64,000 bases of DNA from JBAWXE01 sp037144255 (GCA_037144255.1 JBAWXE010000004.1:1-64000), one strand, 5' to 3'. Counted from the first letter of the stretch, positions 45,376 through 55,576 are shown. Notes: generated from the letters alone by a model not told the origin. Numbers and translations are program-made.

Positions 45376-47223
45376 ATGCTAAAATCTTTATTCATACTAG
45401 CTTTTATACTCCTAAGCGTATTTGGTTTCTCTCAAGAATCAGATTCATATTATGGCATTATACCAGCTCCTACTACTATTAAAAAAGGTTCCGGAGAATT
45501 TGTATTCGATAATAACACACTTATTATTGCAGATTCCAACGACAACGCTGTAAAGTATCTCATTCATCATCTCAGAAACGAAGACCTGAATAACAGAGTG
45601 ATCAAAAACGAAAAACTAGGCACAACAACTACTCAAGCTTCTTTGGTAATCACTTCTACCGGTGCTGATAATATTCCTGCAGAAGGTTATAGATTGTACA
45701 TCACTTCCAAAAAGATCTTTCTGCAAGGCAAAGGCGCTGGGCTCTTCTATGGTATTGAGACACTTTTTCAGTTAATGCCCAATAGTAACGCAGGGGCTAT
45801 ACACTTACCATGCCTCACTATCGAAGACTTTCCACGATTCTCATATCGTGGCCTGCATCTGGATGTATCTCGACATTTCTTCCCTGTATCTTTTATCAAG
45901 GAATATATAGATCTTATGGCCGCCTTTAAACTCAATACTTTCCATTGGCACTTAACAGATGACCAAGGCTGGCGTATTGAGATCAAGAAATATCCCAAAC
46001 TCACACAAATTGGTAGCCTCCGTGCTCAAACTAAAGTAGGTAGTTATGAAAAAGATGGTGGCTTGTACGACAATACTCCTTACTCCGGTTTCTACACACA
46101 GGAACAAATCAAAGAAGTGGTAGATTATGCCACCGAACGCTTTATCACAATAGTACCGGAAATAGAAATGCCCGGGCACTCATTAGCCGCGATAGCATCT
46201 TACCCTGAGTTGAGTTGCGATCCTAAAGAACTCGCAAAAGTTGCGGAAACATGGGGCGTTTTCACTAATGTTTATTGTCCTACCGATTACACTTTCAAAT
46301 TCCTGGAAAATGTACTTACAGAAGTGATGGCATTATTCCCTGGTAAGTATATACACATTGGCGGTGACGAATGCCCAAAAGATGCATGGAAGGCTTCCAC
46401 TTATTGCCAACAATTTATCAAGGATAACAATCTCAAAGATGAAAATGGTCTACAAAGTTATTTCATCCAACGAATTGAGAAATTCATCAACTCCAAAGGC
46501 CGTAGTATCATAGGTTGGGACGAAATTTTGGACGGTGGCCTGGCCCCTAATGCCATGGTTATGAGCTGGCGTGGAGAACAAGGTGGTATTGATGCTGCTC
46601 AACAAGGGCATGATGTGATCATGACTCCGGGTAGTTCTGGTCTTTATTTCGATCACAAACAAAGCAAGTCAAAGGACGAACCTCTGTCCATTGGAGGCAA
46701 TGCTCCTCTCGAAAAGACATATGCTTATGACCCTATACCTTTTTCTTTGGCACCTGAACAACAAAAACATATCATAGGTGTACAAGCAAATGTTTGGACA
46801 GAATATATCAGCACACCTGCCAAAGTAGAATACATGTTACTACCACGCTTATTGGCCTTATCTGAGATAGCATGGTCTCCTAAAGAGAATAAAAATTTTA
46901 AGCAGTTCTATCAACTTAGAGTTTCTAAACACTTGTCTGCTATTGATGCAGAGGGATTTAATTATCGCGTACCCACTGCCATTGGCGCAACCGATACTAC
47001 TATGACCGGATCGCAGTTCCAAATAGAATTACAATCTCCTGTAGAAAATGCTGCTATATATTATACTATAGATGGATACCCTCCTCGAGAAACTGATCTT
47101 CAATATACTTACCCATTGAATTTCAATATTACTCAAGGGCAGCAAATAGAACTGCAAACCATAGTTATTACAGCATCTGGCAAAAGAAGTCTGATCTCTC
47201 ATACTATTCTTAGCAATAAGTAA
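45376..47223 (+). CDS. GH20 beta-N-acetylhexosaminidase
   Basis: A 615-residue secreted enzyme (signal peptide LFILAFILLSVFGFSQ) that removes terminal beta-GlcNAc or GalNAc by substrate-assisted catalysis. It has an N-terminal GH20b domain, then the barrel with RGLHLDVSRHFFP, NTFHWHLTDDQGWRIEI and the catalytic Asp-Glu in HIGGDECPKDAWK (about residue 331). A chitobiase-type C-terminal sandwich is at about 545-615. It begins 1 base after the GH2 stop and ends 2 bases from the convergent hemL gene. Confidence 0.95.
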   Translation: MLKSLFILAFILLSVFGFSQESDSYYGIIPAPTTIKKGSGEFVFDNNTLIIADSNDNAVKYLIHHLRNEDLNNRVIKNEKLGTTTTQASLVITSTGADNIPAEGYRLYITSKKIFLQGKGAGLFYGIETLFQLMPNSNAGAIHLPCLTIEDFPRFSYRGLHLDVSRHFFPVSFIKEYIDLMAAFKLNTFHWHLTDDQGWRIEIKKYPKLTQIGSLRAQTKVGSYEKDGGLYDNTPYSGFYTQEQIKEVVDYATERFITIVPEIEMPGHSLAAIASYPELSCDPKELAKVAETWGVFTNVYCPTDYTFKFLENVLTEVMALFPGKYIHIGGDECPKDAWKASTYCQQFIKDNNLKDENGLQSYFIQRIEKFINSKGRSIIGWDEILDGGLAPNAMVMSWRGEQGGIDAAQQGHDVIMTPGSSGLYFDHKQSKSKDEPLSIGGNAPLEKTYAYDPIPFSLAPEQQKHIIGVQANVWTEYISTPAKVEYMLLPRLLALSEIAWSPKENKNFKQFYQLRVSKHLSAIDAEGFNYRVPTAIGATDTTMTGSQFQIELQSPVENAAIYYTIDGYPPRETDLQYTYPLNFNITQGQQIELQTIVITASGKRSLISHTILSNK

Positions 47224-47225
47224 GT

Positions 47226-48515
47226 TTAGGCTCTGCTACTCAGGAATTGTTTCATGGTCTCTGCTGTATATTCCATTTCTTCAGCAGGTATAGCATTGCT
47301 GATGAACCATGTCTCGAATGCAGATGGTGGTAAATAGATACCGGCATCCAGCATATAATGGAACATTTCATTGAATAACGCATTATTAGCACTACTGGCC
47401 GATGCAAAGTCTGTTACCGGCTTATCGCTGAAATGTACACTGATCATAGAACCCATATGGTTGATCACATATGGTACACCTGTAGATCCAAGCGCTTCGT
47501 CCAGCTTACTATGTAGGTAGTTGCCTTTTTGTTCCAACGATGTATATATGGAAGGATTGTCTTTTAATGTCTTCAATAGGGTATAACCTGCTATCATAGC
47601 TATTGGATTACCACTTAGTGTACCTGCTTGATACACTTTACCCAATGGCGCTATATGCTCCATAATAGCTCTCTTACCACCAAACGCTCCCACAGGCATT
47701 CCACCACCTATTACCTTGCCATAGGTTACAAGGTCGGCATCTATTTTCAAACGCTCCTGTGCGCCCCCCGGTGCTAAACGAAACCCTGTCATCACCTCAT
47801 CAAAGATGAATACAATTCCTTCTTTATCACAAATGCTTCTCAGTCCTTTCAGAAAACCTTCTTTAGGTAGGATACAACCCATATTTCCTGCCACAGGTTC
47901 TATGATGATAGCTGCAATGGTACCTTTATTATTATCTACTAATTGTTGTACAGCTTCCAAATCGTTGTATGCAGCTGTCAATGTATCTTCCGATACTCCT
48001 GCCGGCACACCGGGTACTGTCTGTATATCCAGTGTTGCCATACCACTTCCTGCTTTTACCAGAAAAGAATCAGCGTGTCCATGATAACAACCTTCAAATT
48101 TAATGATCTTGTTTCTTCCTGTATATCCTCTTGCCAATCTTATTGCACTCATACAGGCTTCAGTACCACTGCTCACCATTCTCACTAGGTCCACATTAGG
48201 CGCCATACTCTTAATAAGTTCTGCCATTTGTATCTCCAATTCAGTAGGTGCTCCAAATGAGGTAGATCTGCCCACTGCTTCTTTGATAGCTTCCACTACA
48301 GGCTCATAAGCATGACCCAATATCATTGGTCCCCAAGAGTTGATATAGTCTAGATACTTATTACCATCAGCATCATACATATATGCTCCTTTGGCACGTT
48401 GCATGAAAATGGGGGTTCCTCCTACGCTCTTAAAGGCACGCACAGGCGAGTTCACACCACCCGGTATACTTTGTTGGGCTCTACTAAATAGTTCTTTACT
48501 CTTATCGTTGTTCAT
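47226..48515 (-). CDS. hemL: Glutamate-1-semialdehyde 2,1-aminomutase
   Basis: A 429-residue PLP enzyme converting glutamate-1-semialdehyde to 5-aminolevulinate, the second step of the C5 heme pathway. It shows SIPGGVNSPVRAFKSVGG, VRMVSSGTEACMSAIRLARG, IFDEVMTGFRLAPGG and the PLP lysine in LVTYGKVIGGGMPVGAFGG. It is the last gene of the minus-strand heme operon, 19 bases after hemB. Confidence 0.96.
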   Translation of the reverse strand: MNNDKSKELFSRAQQSIPGGVNSPVRAFKSVGGTPIFMQRAKGAYMYDADGNKYLDYINSWGPMILGHAYEPVVEAIKEAVGRSTSFGAPTELEIQMAELIKSMAPNVDLVRMVSSGTEACMSAIRLARGYTGRNKIIKFEGCYHGHADSFLVKAGSGMATLDIQTVPGVPAGVSEDTLTAAYNDLEAVQQLVDNNKGTIAAIIIEPVAGNMGCILPKEGFLKGLRSICDKEGIVFIFDEVMTGFRLAPGGAQERLKIDADLVTYGKVIGGGMPVGAFGGKRAIMEHIAPLGKVYQAGTLSGNPIAMIAGYTLLKTLKDNPSIYTSLEQKGNYLHSKLDEALGSTGVPYVINHMGSMISVHFSDKPVTDFASASSANNALFNEMFHYMLDAGIYLPPSAFETWFISNAIPAEEMEYTAETMKQFLSSRA

Positions 48516-48534
48516 ATAAATGTTCTCTGATCTT

Positions 48535-49509
48535 TTAAGAAATAAGCTTTACGGCATCTTTGGCGTAATAGGTAGCTATCAGATCTGCTCCGGCACGTTT
48601 GATACTGGTCAGCGACTCCATTATAGCTTTATCTTCATTCAGCCATCCCATTTTGGCTGCTGCTTTTATCATAGCATATTCACCACTTACATGGTAGGCG
48701 CTTACCGGTATATCTACTGTGTTTCTCACTTCTCGTATGATATCTAGATAAGACATAGCAGGTTTCACCATAATGATATCTGCACCTTCTTCCACATCCA
48801 TCATTACTTCTTTAATAGCTTCTACACGATTAGCATAGTCCATTTGGTAGGTCTTCTTATCCCCAAACCCCGGTGCACTATCCAAGGCATCGCGGAATGG
48901 CCCATAGAAACAAGATGCATATTTAGCACCATAACTCATAATACCCGTATTCACATATCCGCTACCTTCCAATGCTTGTCTGATGGCTACTATACGTCCG
49001 TCCATCATATCACTCGGTGCTACAAAATCAGCACCGGCAGCAGCATGGCTTACACTCATTTCTGCCAGCACTTCCACTGTAGGGTCATTCACTATTTGTC
49101 CATTCTCTACTATACCGTCATGCCCAAATGATGAAAATGGGTCTAATGCCACATCTGTCATCACTACCATATCAGGACAAGCATCCTTTATAGCTTTGAT
49201 ACTACGTTGCATCAATCCATTAGGATTCAGTGCTTCAGTACCTTTATTATCCTTTAGTGCATCTTCACATTTTATGAACAACAATACGCATTTCAGGCCC
49301 ATACTCCACAGCTCTTTCACTTCTTTCACTGTCACATCAAGGCTCATTCTATAGTAGTTGCTCATTGACGGTATCTCCAATTTGATACCTTGTCCTTCTA
49401 CAATAAATAGCGGTACAATAAAATCATTAGGTGTCAGTATAGTCTCTGATACCAATGATCGTACAGATTGTGATTGTCTTAATATCCTGTTTCTTCTGAT
49501 CAGTTGCAT
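48535..49509 (-). CDS. hemB: Porphobilinogen synthase (delta-aminolevulinate dehydratase)
   Basis: A 324-residue enzyme joining two 5-aminolevulinates. The Schiff-base lysines lie in SYGAKYASCFYGPFRDA and DIIMVKPAMSYLD. The zinc-site cysteine cluster of zinc-type enzymes is replaced by VALDPFSSFGHDG, so this is the magnesium-type subgroup. The start at 49509 (MQLIRRNRILRQS) leaves a 12-base gap after hemF. An upstream in-frame start at 49536 would overlap hemF and adds residues unusual for the family. Confidence 0.95.
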   Translation of the reverse strand: MQLIRRNRILRQSQSVRSLVSETILTPNDFIVPLFIVEGQGIKLEIPSMSNYYRMSLDVTVKEVKELWSMGLKCVLLFIKCEDALKDNKGTEALNPNGLMQRSIKAIKDACPDMVVMTDVALDPFSSFGHDGIVENGQIVNDPTVEVLAEMSVSHAAAGADFVAPSDMMDGRIVAIRQALEGSGYVNTGIMSYGAKYASCFYGPFRDALDSAPGFGDKKTYQMDYANRVEAIKEVMMDVEEGADIIMVKPAMSYLDIIREVRNTVDIPVSAYHVSGEYAMIKAAAKMGWLNEDKAIMESLTSIKRAGADLIATYYAKDAVKLIS

Positions 49510-49520
49510 AACATGGATGT

Positions 49521-50435
49521 TTATATATTTACCCAATCCTGGGGTTTCAAATATTCTAATAATTCAGCTTCTCTACTACCTGGTAGCGGATGATGGTCGT
49601 ATTGCCATCTGGCTCTCGCTGGCAGGCTCATCAGTATACTCTCAGTTCTGCCATTGGTCTTCAGCCCAAATAATGTACCTCTATCGTGTACCAGATTAAA
49701 TTCTACATACCTACCTCTGCGTATCTCCTGCCACTCTGTTTCCGCCTCCCCATAGGGCATATCCTTCCTCTTAGTTACTATAGGCACATAAGCAGGCAAG
49801 AATGCATTTCCGTTCGCCTGCTGAAAAGCTAATAACCTATCAGCATCTGCTTCATTCGTTGGTCTTTGATAATCATAGAATACTCCTCCTATACCACGGG
49901 CTTCATTGTCACGATGCCTATTGACAAAATACTCGTCGCAATGTTGCTTATGTTTAGGGTACAGATCTATACCAAAACCATCCATAGCCTCTTTCAATAC
50001 TGTATGGAAATGTTTTCCATCTTCTTTGAAAATATAATAAGGTGTGAGATCAGAGCCTCCACCAAACCAACTATCTATCAGCTTACCTGTTGTATCATAT
50101 AATTCAAAATAACGCCAGTTGGCATGTACGGTAGGTACATATGGACTCTTAGGATGTATTACTAATGATAGTCCACAGGCAAAGAAATTACTTTCCCCTA
50201 CTCCGAACAGTTGCTGCATTGCAACAGGCAAAACTCCTTTTACTATAGAGGTATTCACTCCACCTTTCTCAAACACATCTCCTTCAGCTATTACTCTTGT
50301 TATACCGCCACCACCTTCTTTGCGTTCCCATCTGTCCTCTGCAAACACAGCCTTACCATCCAGCATTTCCAGCTCGGCGCAGATAGTATTCTGCAATTGG
50401 TGTATATAGCTTACAAAACGTTCTTTTACACTCAT
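49521..50435 (-). CDS. hemF: Oxygen-dependent coproporphyrinogen III oxidase
   Basis: A 304-residue enzyme that decarboxylates coproporphyrinogen III using O2. The motifs GGGGITRVIAEGDVFEKGGVNTS, AGxxLVIHPKSPYVPTVHANWRYFE-type HANWRYFEL, WFGGGSDLTPYY and RGIGGVFYDYQR are diagnostic. The use of the oxygen-dependent form implies heme is made under aerobic conditions. No HemN/HemG is in the window. It follows hemE after 16 bases. Confidence 0.95.
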   Translation of the reverse strand: MSVKERFVSYIHQLQNTICAELEMLDGKAVFAEDRWERKEGGGGITRVIAEGDVFEKGGVNTSIVKGVLPVAMQQLFGVGESNFFACGLSLVIHPKSPYVPTVHANWRYFELYDTTGKLIDSWFGGGSDLTPYYIFKEDGKHFHTVLKEAMDGFGIDLYPKHKQHCDEYFVNRHRDNEARGIGGVFYDYQRPTNEADADRLLAFQQANGNAFLPAYVPIVTKRKDMPYGEAETEWQEIRRGRYVEFNLVHDRGTLFGLKTNGRTESILMSLPARARWQYDHHPLPGSREAELLEYLKPQDWVNI

Positions 50436-50451
50436 GATCTCACTACTCTTC

Positions 50452-51483
50452 TTATTTTCTATATTCTTTTACTGCTTCTACAAATGCTTTTGCATGTTCT
50501 ACAGGCACATTCGGCAATATACCATGTCCTAAGTTAGCAATATAACGTTGCGCGCCAAAACCATCTATCATTTCCTTTACTGCCTTCTTTATTTCAGGTA
50601 TAGGAGCCAGTAGCTTAGTAGGGTCAAAATTACCTTGCAACGTGATGCTGTAATTGGTCATTTGTCTGGCCATTTGTGGCGTTATACACCAGTCTATTCC
50701 TAAACCCGATGCTCCACTATTCACCAGATCAGGCAATGCATACCAGCTGCCTTTAGGGAATAATATGACAGGTGCTTTATCTTTTACAGCTGTAGCTATT
50801 TGTTGCAAATAAGGTTGTGCAAATTTCTTAAAATCCTCTGGACTCAACATACCGCTCCAGCTATCAAATACTTGTACCAGATCCGCTCCTGCCACTATCT
50901 GTGCTTTCAGGTACTCGATAGTTATATCAGTTATCTTTTGTAATAAAGTATGCGCCAGTTTAGGTTGTGTAAAACAGAATTGCTTCGCTTTGTCAAACGA
51001 TTTGCTACCCTTGCCTTCAACCATGTAGCAAAATATGGTCCATGGTGCACCTGCAAAACCTATCAATGGCACTTTGCCATTCAACTCTTTTTTAATCATA
51101 CCTATGGCTTTCATCACATATGATAGTCTATCCTCTACACCTGTAGTTATCAGTCCATCTATATCTTCCTGCGTCTTCATGATCCTAGGCAATACCGGAC
51201 CTTTATTCTCCTCCAGCAACACTTCCACTCCCATTGCCTGTGGTATCACTAAGATGTCCGAGAACAAAATAGCCGCGTCCACACCTACCTGATCTACCGG
51301 CTGCAATGTGATCTCACATGCCAGTTCAGGGGTCTCCACACGGGTAAAGAAGTCATACTTCTCTCTCAGTTTGATATAATCAGGTAAATATCGTCCTGCC
51401 TGACGCATCATCCATACTGGTGGGCGTTCTACTACTTCACCTCTCAAAGCCTTTAATAACAAATGGTCGTTTTGTGCACTCAT
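50452..51483 (-). CDS. hemE: Uroporphyrinogen decarboxylase
   Basis: A 343-residue TIM-barrel enzyme removing four carboxyls from uroporphyrinogen III. RPPVWMMRQAGRYLPDY near the N-terminus holds the substrate-binding arginines. ILFSDILVIPQAMG, GFAGAPWTIFCYMVEG and NLGHGILPNVPVEH follow. It lies 18 bases downstream of hemD. Confidence 0.96.
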   Translation of the reverse strand: MSAQNDHLLLKALRGEVVERPPVWMMRQAGRYLPDYIKLREKYDFFTRVETPELACEITLQPVDQVGVDAAILFSDILVIPQAMGVEVLLEENKGPVLPRIMKTQEDIDGLITTGVEDRLSYVMKAIGMIKKELNGKVPLIGFAGAPWTIFCYMVEGKGSKSFDKAKQFCFTQPKLAHTLLQKITDITIEYLKAQIVAGADLVQVFDSWSGMLSPEDFKKFAQPYLQQIATAVKDKAPVILFPKGSWYALPDLVNSGASGLGIDWCITPQMARQMTNYSITLQGNFDPTKLLAPIPEIKKAVKEMIDGFGAQRYIANLGHGILPNVPVEHAKAFVEAVKEYRK

Positions 51484-51501
51484 ATAGTCAGTATATATCG
51501 G

Positions 51502-52203
51502 TTATAATGTAAAATGGCTGATTACTTTGTCTATCATATTGCCTGTAGATGGCTTATCGCATATTACCAGCGTATTCTTATAATTGCGTAATGCTTCCGC
51601 GGTAGTGTTCCCTACTGCAAAAAGCACTTGCTTATCTGTCAGAACATTCTTCTGCATATAGCTTTCAACAGCACTGGGGCTGAAGAATAAGACACCATCA
51701 TATTCGGCACTGATAGTAGTAGGTATTAGTACTGTACGATAGGTAAGTATCTCGTTCACTGCTACGCCTTTCTCATTCAGCATAGTAGGTAGTTCGTCTC
51801 TTCGCATATCGCCACAAAAGAACAGCACTTTTTGTATCAGCTTATTGTTCAGTATTTCTACTGCCAGTTTCTTAGCGTCATCTGCCGTTACTAATACCTT
51901 GGCTTTCGGAAAATGGGCCTTCACAGCTGCACTGGTAGCACCACTGGTGCAGCATACTCGCCATGCTGCATCTTTATATTGTGCTATTTTTCCAACAGAT
52001 TGTACTGCATTCACACTAGTGAATATCACGTATTGTTGCGGTTCATACACGGCAGCGATATTGGCTTGCATTTCCTCTTCCGCTATAGCTTCTGTGCTGA
52101 TGAAAGGCACCACATCTATACTCAAATTATTTTGAGCAGCTTTTTGGATCAGCTGCTCATTAATAACCTTGGTAGATAGTATTTGTATTTGTTTATCCGG
52201 CAT
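51502..52203 (-). CDS. hemD: Uroporphyrinogen-III synthase
   Basis: A 233-residue protein in the standard hemD position between hemC and hemE. Sequence conservation in HemD is low. FTSVNAVQSV (the FTSxNAV element) and VLFFSPSAVESYM (the SPSAV element near the C-terminus) fit the family. It cyclises hydroxymethylbilane with inversion of ring D. It overlaps hemC by 11 bases. Confidence 0.88.
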   Translation of the reverse strand: MPDKQIQILSTKVINEQLIQKAAQNNLSIDVVPFISTEAIAEEEMQANIAAVYEPQQYVIFTSVNAVQSVGKIAQYKDAAWRVCCTSGATSAAVKAHFPKAKVLVTADDAKKLAVEILNNKLIQKVLFFCGDMRRDELPTMLNEKGVAVNEILTYRTVLIPTTISAEYDGVLFFSPSAVESYMQKNVLTDKQVLFAVGNTTAEALRNYKNTLVICDKPSTGNMIDKVISHFTL

Positions 52204-53113
52204 TGCGTATACAGTCTACTATTACCTGCCCTCCATTATTGAGTATCTCTTCAGCCATGCGTATACCTAAGCCTTTTGCTTGGTCTATGGCCACTGTCTT
52301 GCTGACTTCTGCTTTTTGTTTACCATCCAGGGTCAGTACACTACCTCTGAATACTAGGTTCCCGTCTTCTATTTTTGCCAATGCACTGATAGGTGTAGAA
52401 CAGCCTCCTAATAAAGTTCTTAAGAAATCTCTTTCTATTTGCACACATATCGCAGTATCCTCATCATTAAATGCATGACAAGCTTCGTATGGATAAGTAT
52501 CACCTTCTCTGCATACCACCATCACTGCTCCTTGTGCAGGCGCAGGTAGCATCCAGTCTAGAACTACTGCATTATCCGGTCTCAGGTTGATCCTGTCCAG
52601 CCCTGCAGCAGCAAATATGGCACCTGCCCACTCGTTCTCCTGCACTTTACGCAGGCGTGTATTCACATTTCCACGTAGGTTGTCTATACTATGGTTGGGA
52701 TATCTGTTCAGCCATTGTGCCTTACGTCTGATACTGCTGGTAGCAATAGTAGCCACACCATTCATATCATTCAAGAACGCTGTACCATGTTTAGGAACTA
52801 TAATATCTGTATAAGATGCTCTTGGTAAGATACTGGCTTGTATAATGCCCTTTGCCAGCAATGTAGGTACATCTTTCATAGAGTGTACCGCTATATCTAT
52901 ATGCCCGCTGAGTAAAGATGCATCCAGTGCTTTTGTAAATACACCCTGTACTCCTAATTCGTACAAAGGTGTTACCAGGTCTATATCTCCTTCACTTTTT
53001 ATCAGTACTAATTCTGCCTGATGACCATTCTTTTCTAATAGTCTTTTTACTTCATTGGCTTGCCACAGCGCCAGTTGGCTTTCGCGTGTGCCTATTTTGA
53101 TGGTCTTACTCAT
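52193..53113 (-). CDS. hemC: Hydroxymethylbilane synthase (porphobilinogen deaminase)
   Basis: A 306-residue enzyme linking four porphobilinogens. The N-terminus KIGTRESQLALWQANEV, the segment HSMKDVPTLL, ATSSIRRKAQWLNRYP, and the cofactor-binding Cys in LLGGCSTPISALA are all present. It lies 24 bases after hemA. Confidence 0.96.
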   Translation of the reverse strand: MSKTIKIGTRESQLALWQANEVKRLLEKNGHQAELVLIKSEGDIDLVTPLYELGVQGVFTKALDASLLSGHIDIAVHSMKDVPTLLAKGIIQASILPRASYTDIIVPKHGTAFLNDMNGVATIATSSIRRKAQWLNRYPNHSIDNLRGNVNTRLRKVQENEWAGAIFAAAGLDRINLRPDNAVVLDWMLPAPAQGAVMVVCREGDTYPYEACHAFNDEDTAICVQIERDFLRTLLGGCSTPISALAKIEDGNLVFRGSVLTLDGKQKAEVSKTVAIDQAKGLGIRMAEEILNNGGQVIVDCIRNAG

Positions 53114-53137
53114 GAGTGGAACTTTATTAGCTAAAAC

Positions 53138-54328
53138 TTAGTTAGCGATAAAATCATTGATGGCTTCTATAAAGTAGCAGCCACGGTTGTTATATGTTTT
53201 CAGCTTTATAGCTGTTGTGTTGATCACTTTTTGAATGCGTGTTTCATCATAACAATCAGCTGTATGCAATTGTTTCAATGTATTTTTGATAGCTACCAGC
53301 ACAGGTACATTCCTGCGCATTGCATACCAGTCTTTGAATTCTTCAATGTGTTCAGCTATGATACCTTTTGCTTTTGGCACTTCAGCTTCGCGTTTTTGCA
53401 ATGTTTCATCTTTCATCTTAGACAGTTCGTCTACATTTATCAGATGTACATTTTCCATACCTTTTATAGCAGGATCTACATTGTAAGGGATAGACAGGTC
53501 AATGATATGTTTAGTACCACATCCTATAAATTGATCCTTAGTTACGATGTGCGATGTAGCATTCGTAGATGTGATGATGACATCTGCCGCTGCTATTTGT
53601 GCGTTCATTTCTTCTATCGGTGCAAATTCCAATCCTAATTCCAGTGCCAGTGCTTTTGCTTTATCAGCGCTTCTATTGATAAGAGTCACATTATGTGTAC
53701 CCAGATAGTCTACCAGATTTTTACAAGTATTACGTCCTATTTTACCTGTACCTAATAATATGATCTTTTTATCTGTGTAGTTAGCTACATTATCACGTAT
53801 ATATTGAATTGCTGCAAATGATACTGATACTGTACCGCTACTCAGTTGTGTATTATTTCTAATTGCCTTAGATGATTGTATGGTACAATTTAATAATCTT
53901 TCTGTGAAAGCACCGATAAAACCTTGTTCCTTAGCAAACAAAGCAGCTATTTTCAATTGTCCTACTATTTCGTAGTCACCCAGTATTTGAGAATCCAGAC
54001 CCGCACTTACTGTAAACAGGTGCTCGATAGCTGCATCTCCACTCTTAATGTATGCTAATTTCTTGAATGTTTCTTTGGTTCCTGCAGTTTGTGCACAAAG
54101 TAGGTCTACTAATGTATCTACATCTGATGCAAAACCATATATTTCAGTTCTGTTGCAAGTAGATAGTATGAACAGCTCATCGAGTCCTTCTTCGTGGGCG
54201 GCAGCAAGTATAGCACTGTATTGGTCATTATTTACTGCAAACTCACCACGTATAGCTGAATCACTTTTTCTATAATTGATACCAGCTACACGAAAATTCG
54301 AAATGTTCTTATTTGCTTCTGTCTTCAT
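53138..54328 (-). CDS. hemA: Glutamyl-tRNA reductase
   Basis: A 396-residue NADPH enzyme reducing glutamyl-tRNA to glutamate-1-semialdehyde, the committed step. The active-site Cys is in LFILSTCNRTEIYGF, followed by HLFTVSAGLDSQILGDYEI and the dehydrogenase motif LLGTGKIGRNTCKNL. The start at 54328 fits the family and the promoter box just upstream. A longer reading from 54457 would cross that box and the intergenic region. It leads the minus-strand heme operon, divergent from hemH. Confidence 0.93.
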   Translation of the reverse strand: MKTEANKNISNFRVAGINYRKSDSAIRGEFAVNNDQYSAILAAAHEEGLDELFILSTCNRTEIYGFASDVDTLVDLLCAQTAGTKETFKKLAYIKSGDAAIEHLFTVSAGLDSQILGDYEIVGQLKIAALFAKEQGFIGAFTERLLNCTIQSSKAIRNNTQLSSGTVSVSFAAIQYIRDNVANYTDKKIILLGTGKIGRNTCKNLVDYLGTHNVTLINRSADKAKALALELGLEFAPIEEMNAQIAAADVIITSTNATSHIVTKDQFIGCGTKHIIDLSIPYNVDPAIKGMENVHLINVDELSKMKDETLQKREAEVPKAKGIIAEHIEEFKDWYAMRRNVPVLVAIKNTLKQLHTADCYDETRIQKVINTTAIKLKTYNNRGCYFIEAINDFIAN

Positions 54329-54353
54329 AAACTTATCTTTGAAGTCGATAAGA

Positions 54354-54361
54354 CAAAGGTA
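54354..54361 (-). promoter_or_regulatory. Candidate -7 box for the hemA operon
   Basis: The minus strand reads TACCTTTG, an exact TAnnTTTG match, 26 bases before the hemA start. A good -33 TTTG is not seen at the right distance, so only half of the pattern is present. Confidence 0.4.
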
Positions 54362-54502
54362 CTTTGCACTTGCTCCACATGGTAATTTCTGTGTCATGTA
54401 AAAGTCATTTGAAGGGATGACTTTAGTCATGATTAGTTTCTGAAAAAATCTTCGCACCTTCGAGCCATATTCACGCAGCGAATAATCAATTATATAAGAA
54501 TA

Positions 54503-55576
54503 ATGTCAGAGAACATCACAAGAGCTATAGTTTTAATGAATCTCGGATCGCCCGAATCCACATCAGTAAAGGATGTCAGAAAATACCTGAACGAGTTCCT
54601 AATGGATGAAAGAGTAATAGATTATCCACTCATTCCTCGTTTTTTATTAGTAAAAGGTATCATTACTCCTTTCAGATCTCCTAAGTCTGCAGAGGCCTAT
54701 AAAGCAGTATGGACAAAAGATGGCTCGCCACTAGTTGCACTTACGAAACAAGTTCAGAGTGCATTGCAACAGATACTCAAAGAACCTGTGGCTATAGCTA
54801 TGCGTTACGGAAATCCTTCGCCTAAAAAGGCTTTTGATGAATTGCATACTCAATATCCAAATCTGAAAGAGGTGGTATTATTGCCTATGTACCCGCATTT
54901 TGCTATGAGTAGTTATGAGACTGCGGTAGTATATGCGCAAGACCTGCATATGAAAGGCAAGTACCCTTTCAAGCTGGTGACCATCAAACCTTACTATGAT
55001 GAATCTAATTATCTGAATGCACTGGCTACCAGCATACAACCATATTTGCAACAAGAATACGATCACATCGTGTTCAGTTACCATGGTTTGCCTGAGCGTC
55101 ATATACATAAGGATGATATTACAGGTAATCATTGCCTTAGTACACCCGACTGTTGCAACACACCTTCTATAGCACATAAACAATGTTATCGTCATCAGGT
55201 ATTTACTACTACACGCTTAGTAGCTGATATGCTGGGTATACCTAAAGAAAAATACAGTCTGTCTTTCCAGTCGCGGCTGGGTAGAGCGCAATGGCTGTTG
55301 CCGTATACTGTAACACGTCTGGCTGAATTGCCGAAACAAGGTGCCAAAAAGATATTGGTAGTTTGTCCTGCATTTGTGAGCGACTGTCTGGAAACACTGG
55401 AGGAAATGGCCATGCAAGGCAAGGAATTGTTTTTGGAATCGGGTGGAGAGGAATTTACACTGATACCATGTATGAACACGCATCCGCAATGGATACAAAC
55501 TATTGCTACATGGATGCAGCTAATAGGCGAGGGGGATACTTCTATGTTGTACGAAAAAATAGTAGCTCATGTATAA
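54503..55576 (+). CDS. hemH: Ferrochelatase
   Basis: A 357-residue enzyme inserting iron into protoporphyrin IX. VLMNLGSPESTSVKDVRKYL at the start, then FSYHGLPERHIHKDD with the metal-handling His and FQSRLGRAQWLLPYT, are diagnostic. Cys residues in CLSTPDCCNTPSIAHKQC resemble those of an iron-sulfur type, but their arrangement is not proof. It is divergent from hemA and overlaps hemJ by 8 bases. Confidence 0.95.
   Translation: MSENITRAIVLMNLGSPESTSVKDVRKYLNEFLMDERVIDYPLIPRFLLVKGIITPFRSPKSAEAYKAVWTKDGSPLVALTKQVQSALQQILKEPVAIAMRYGNPSPKKAFDELHTQYPNLKEVVLLPMYPHFAMSSYETAVVYAQDLHMKGKYPFKLVTIKPYYDESNYLNALATSIQPYLQQEYDHIVFSYHGLPERHIHKDDITGNHCLSTPDCCNTPSIAHKQCYRHQVFTTTRLVADMLGIPKEKYSLSFQSRLGRAQWLLPYTVTRLAELPKQGAKKILVVCPAFVSDCLETLEEMAMQGKELFLESGGEEFTLIPCMNTHPQWIQTIATWMQLIGEGDTSMLYEKIVAHV

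Noticed and set aside
54329..54457. N-terminal extension of hemA
   Set aside because: It would cover the candidate promoter box and adds 43 residues not found in the family.
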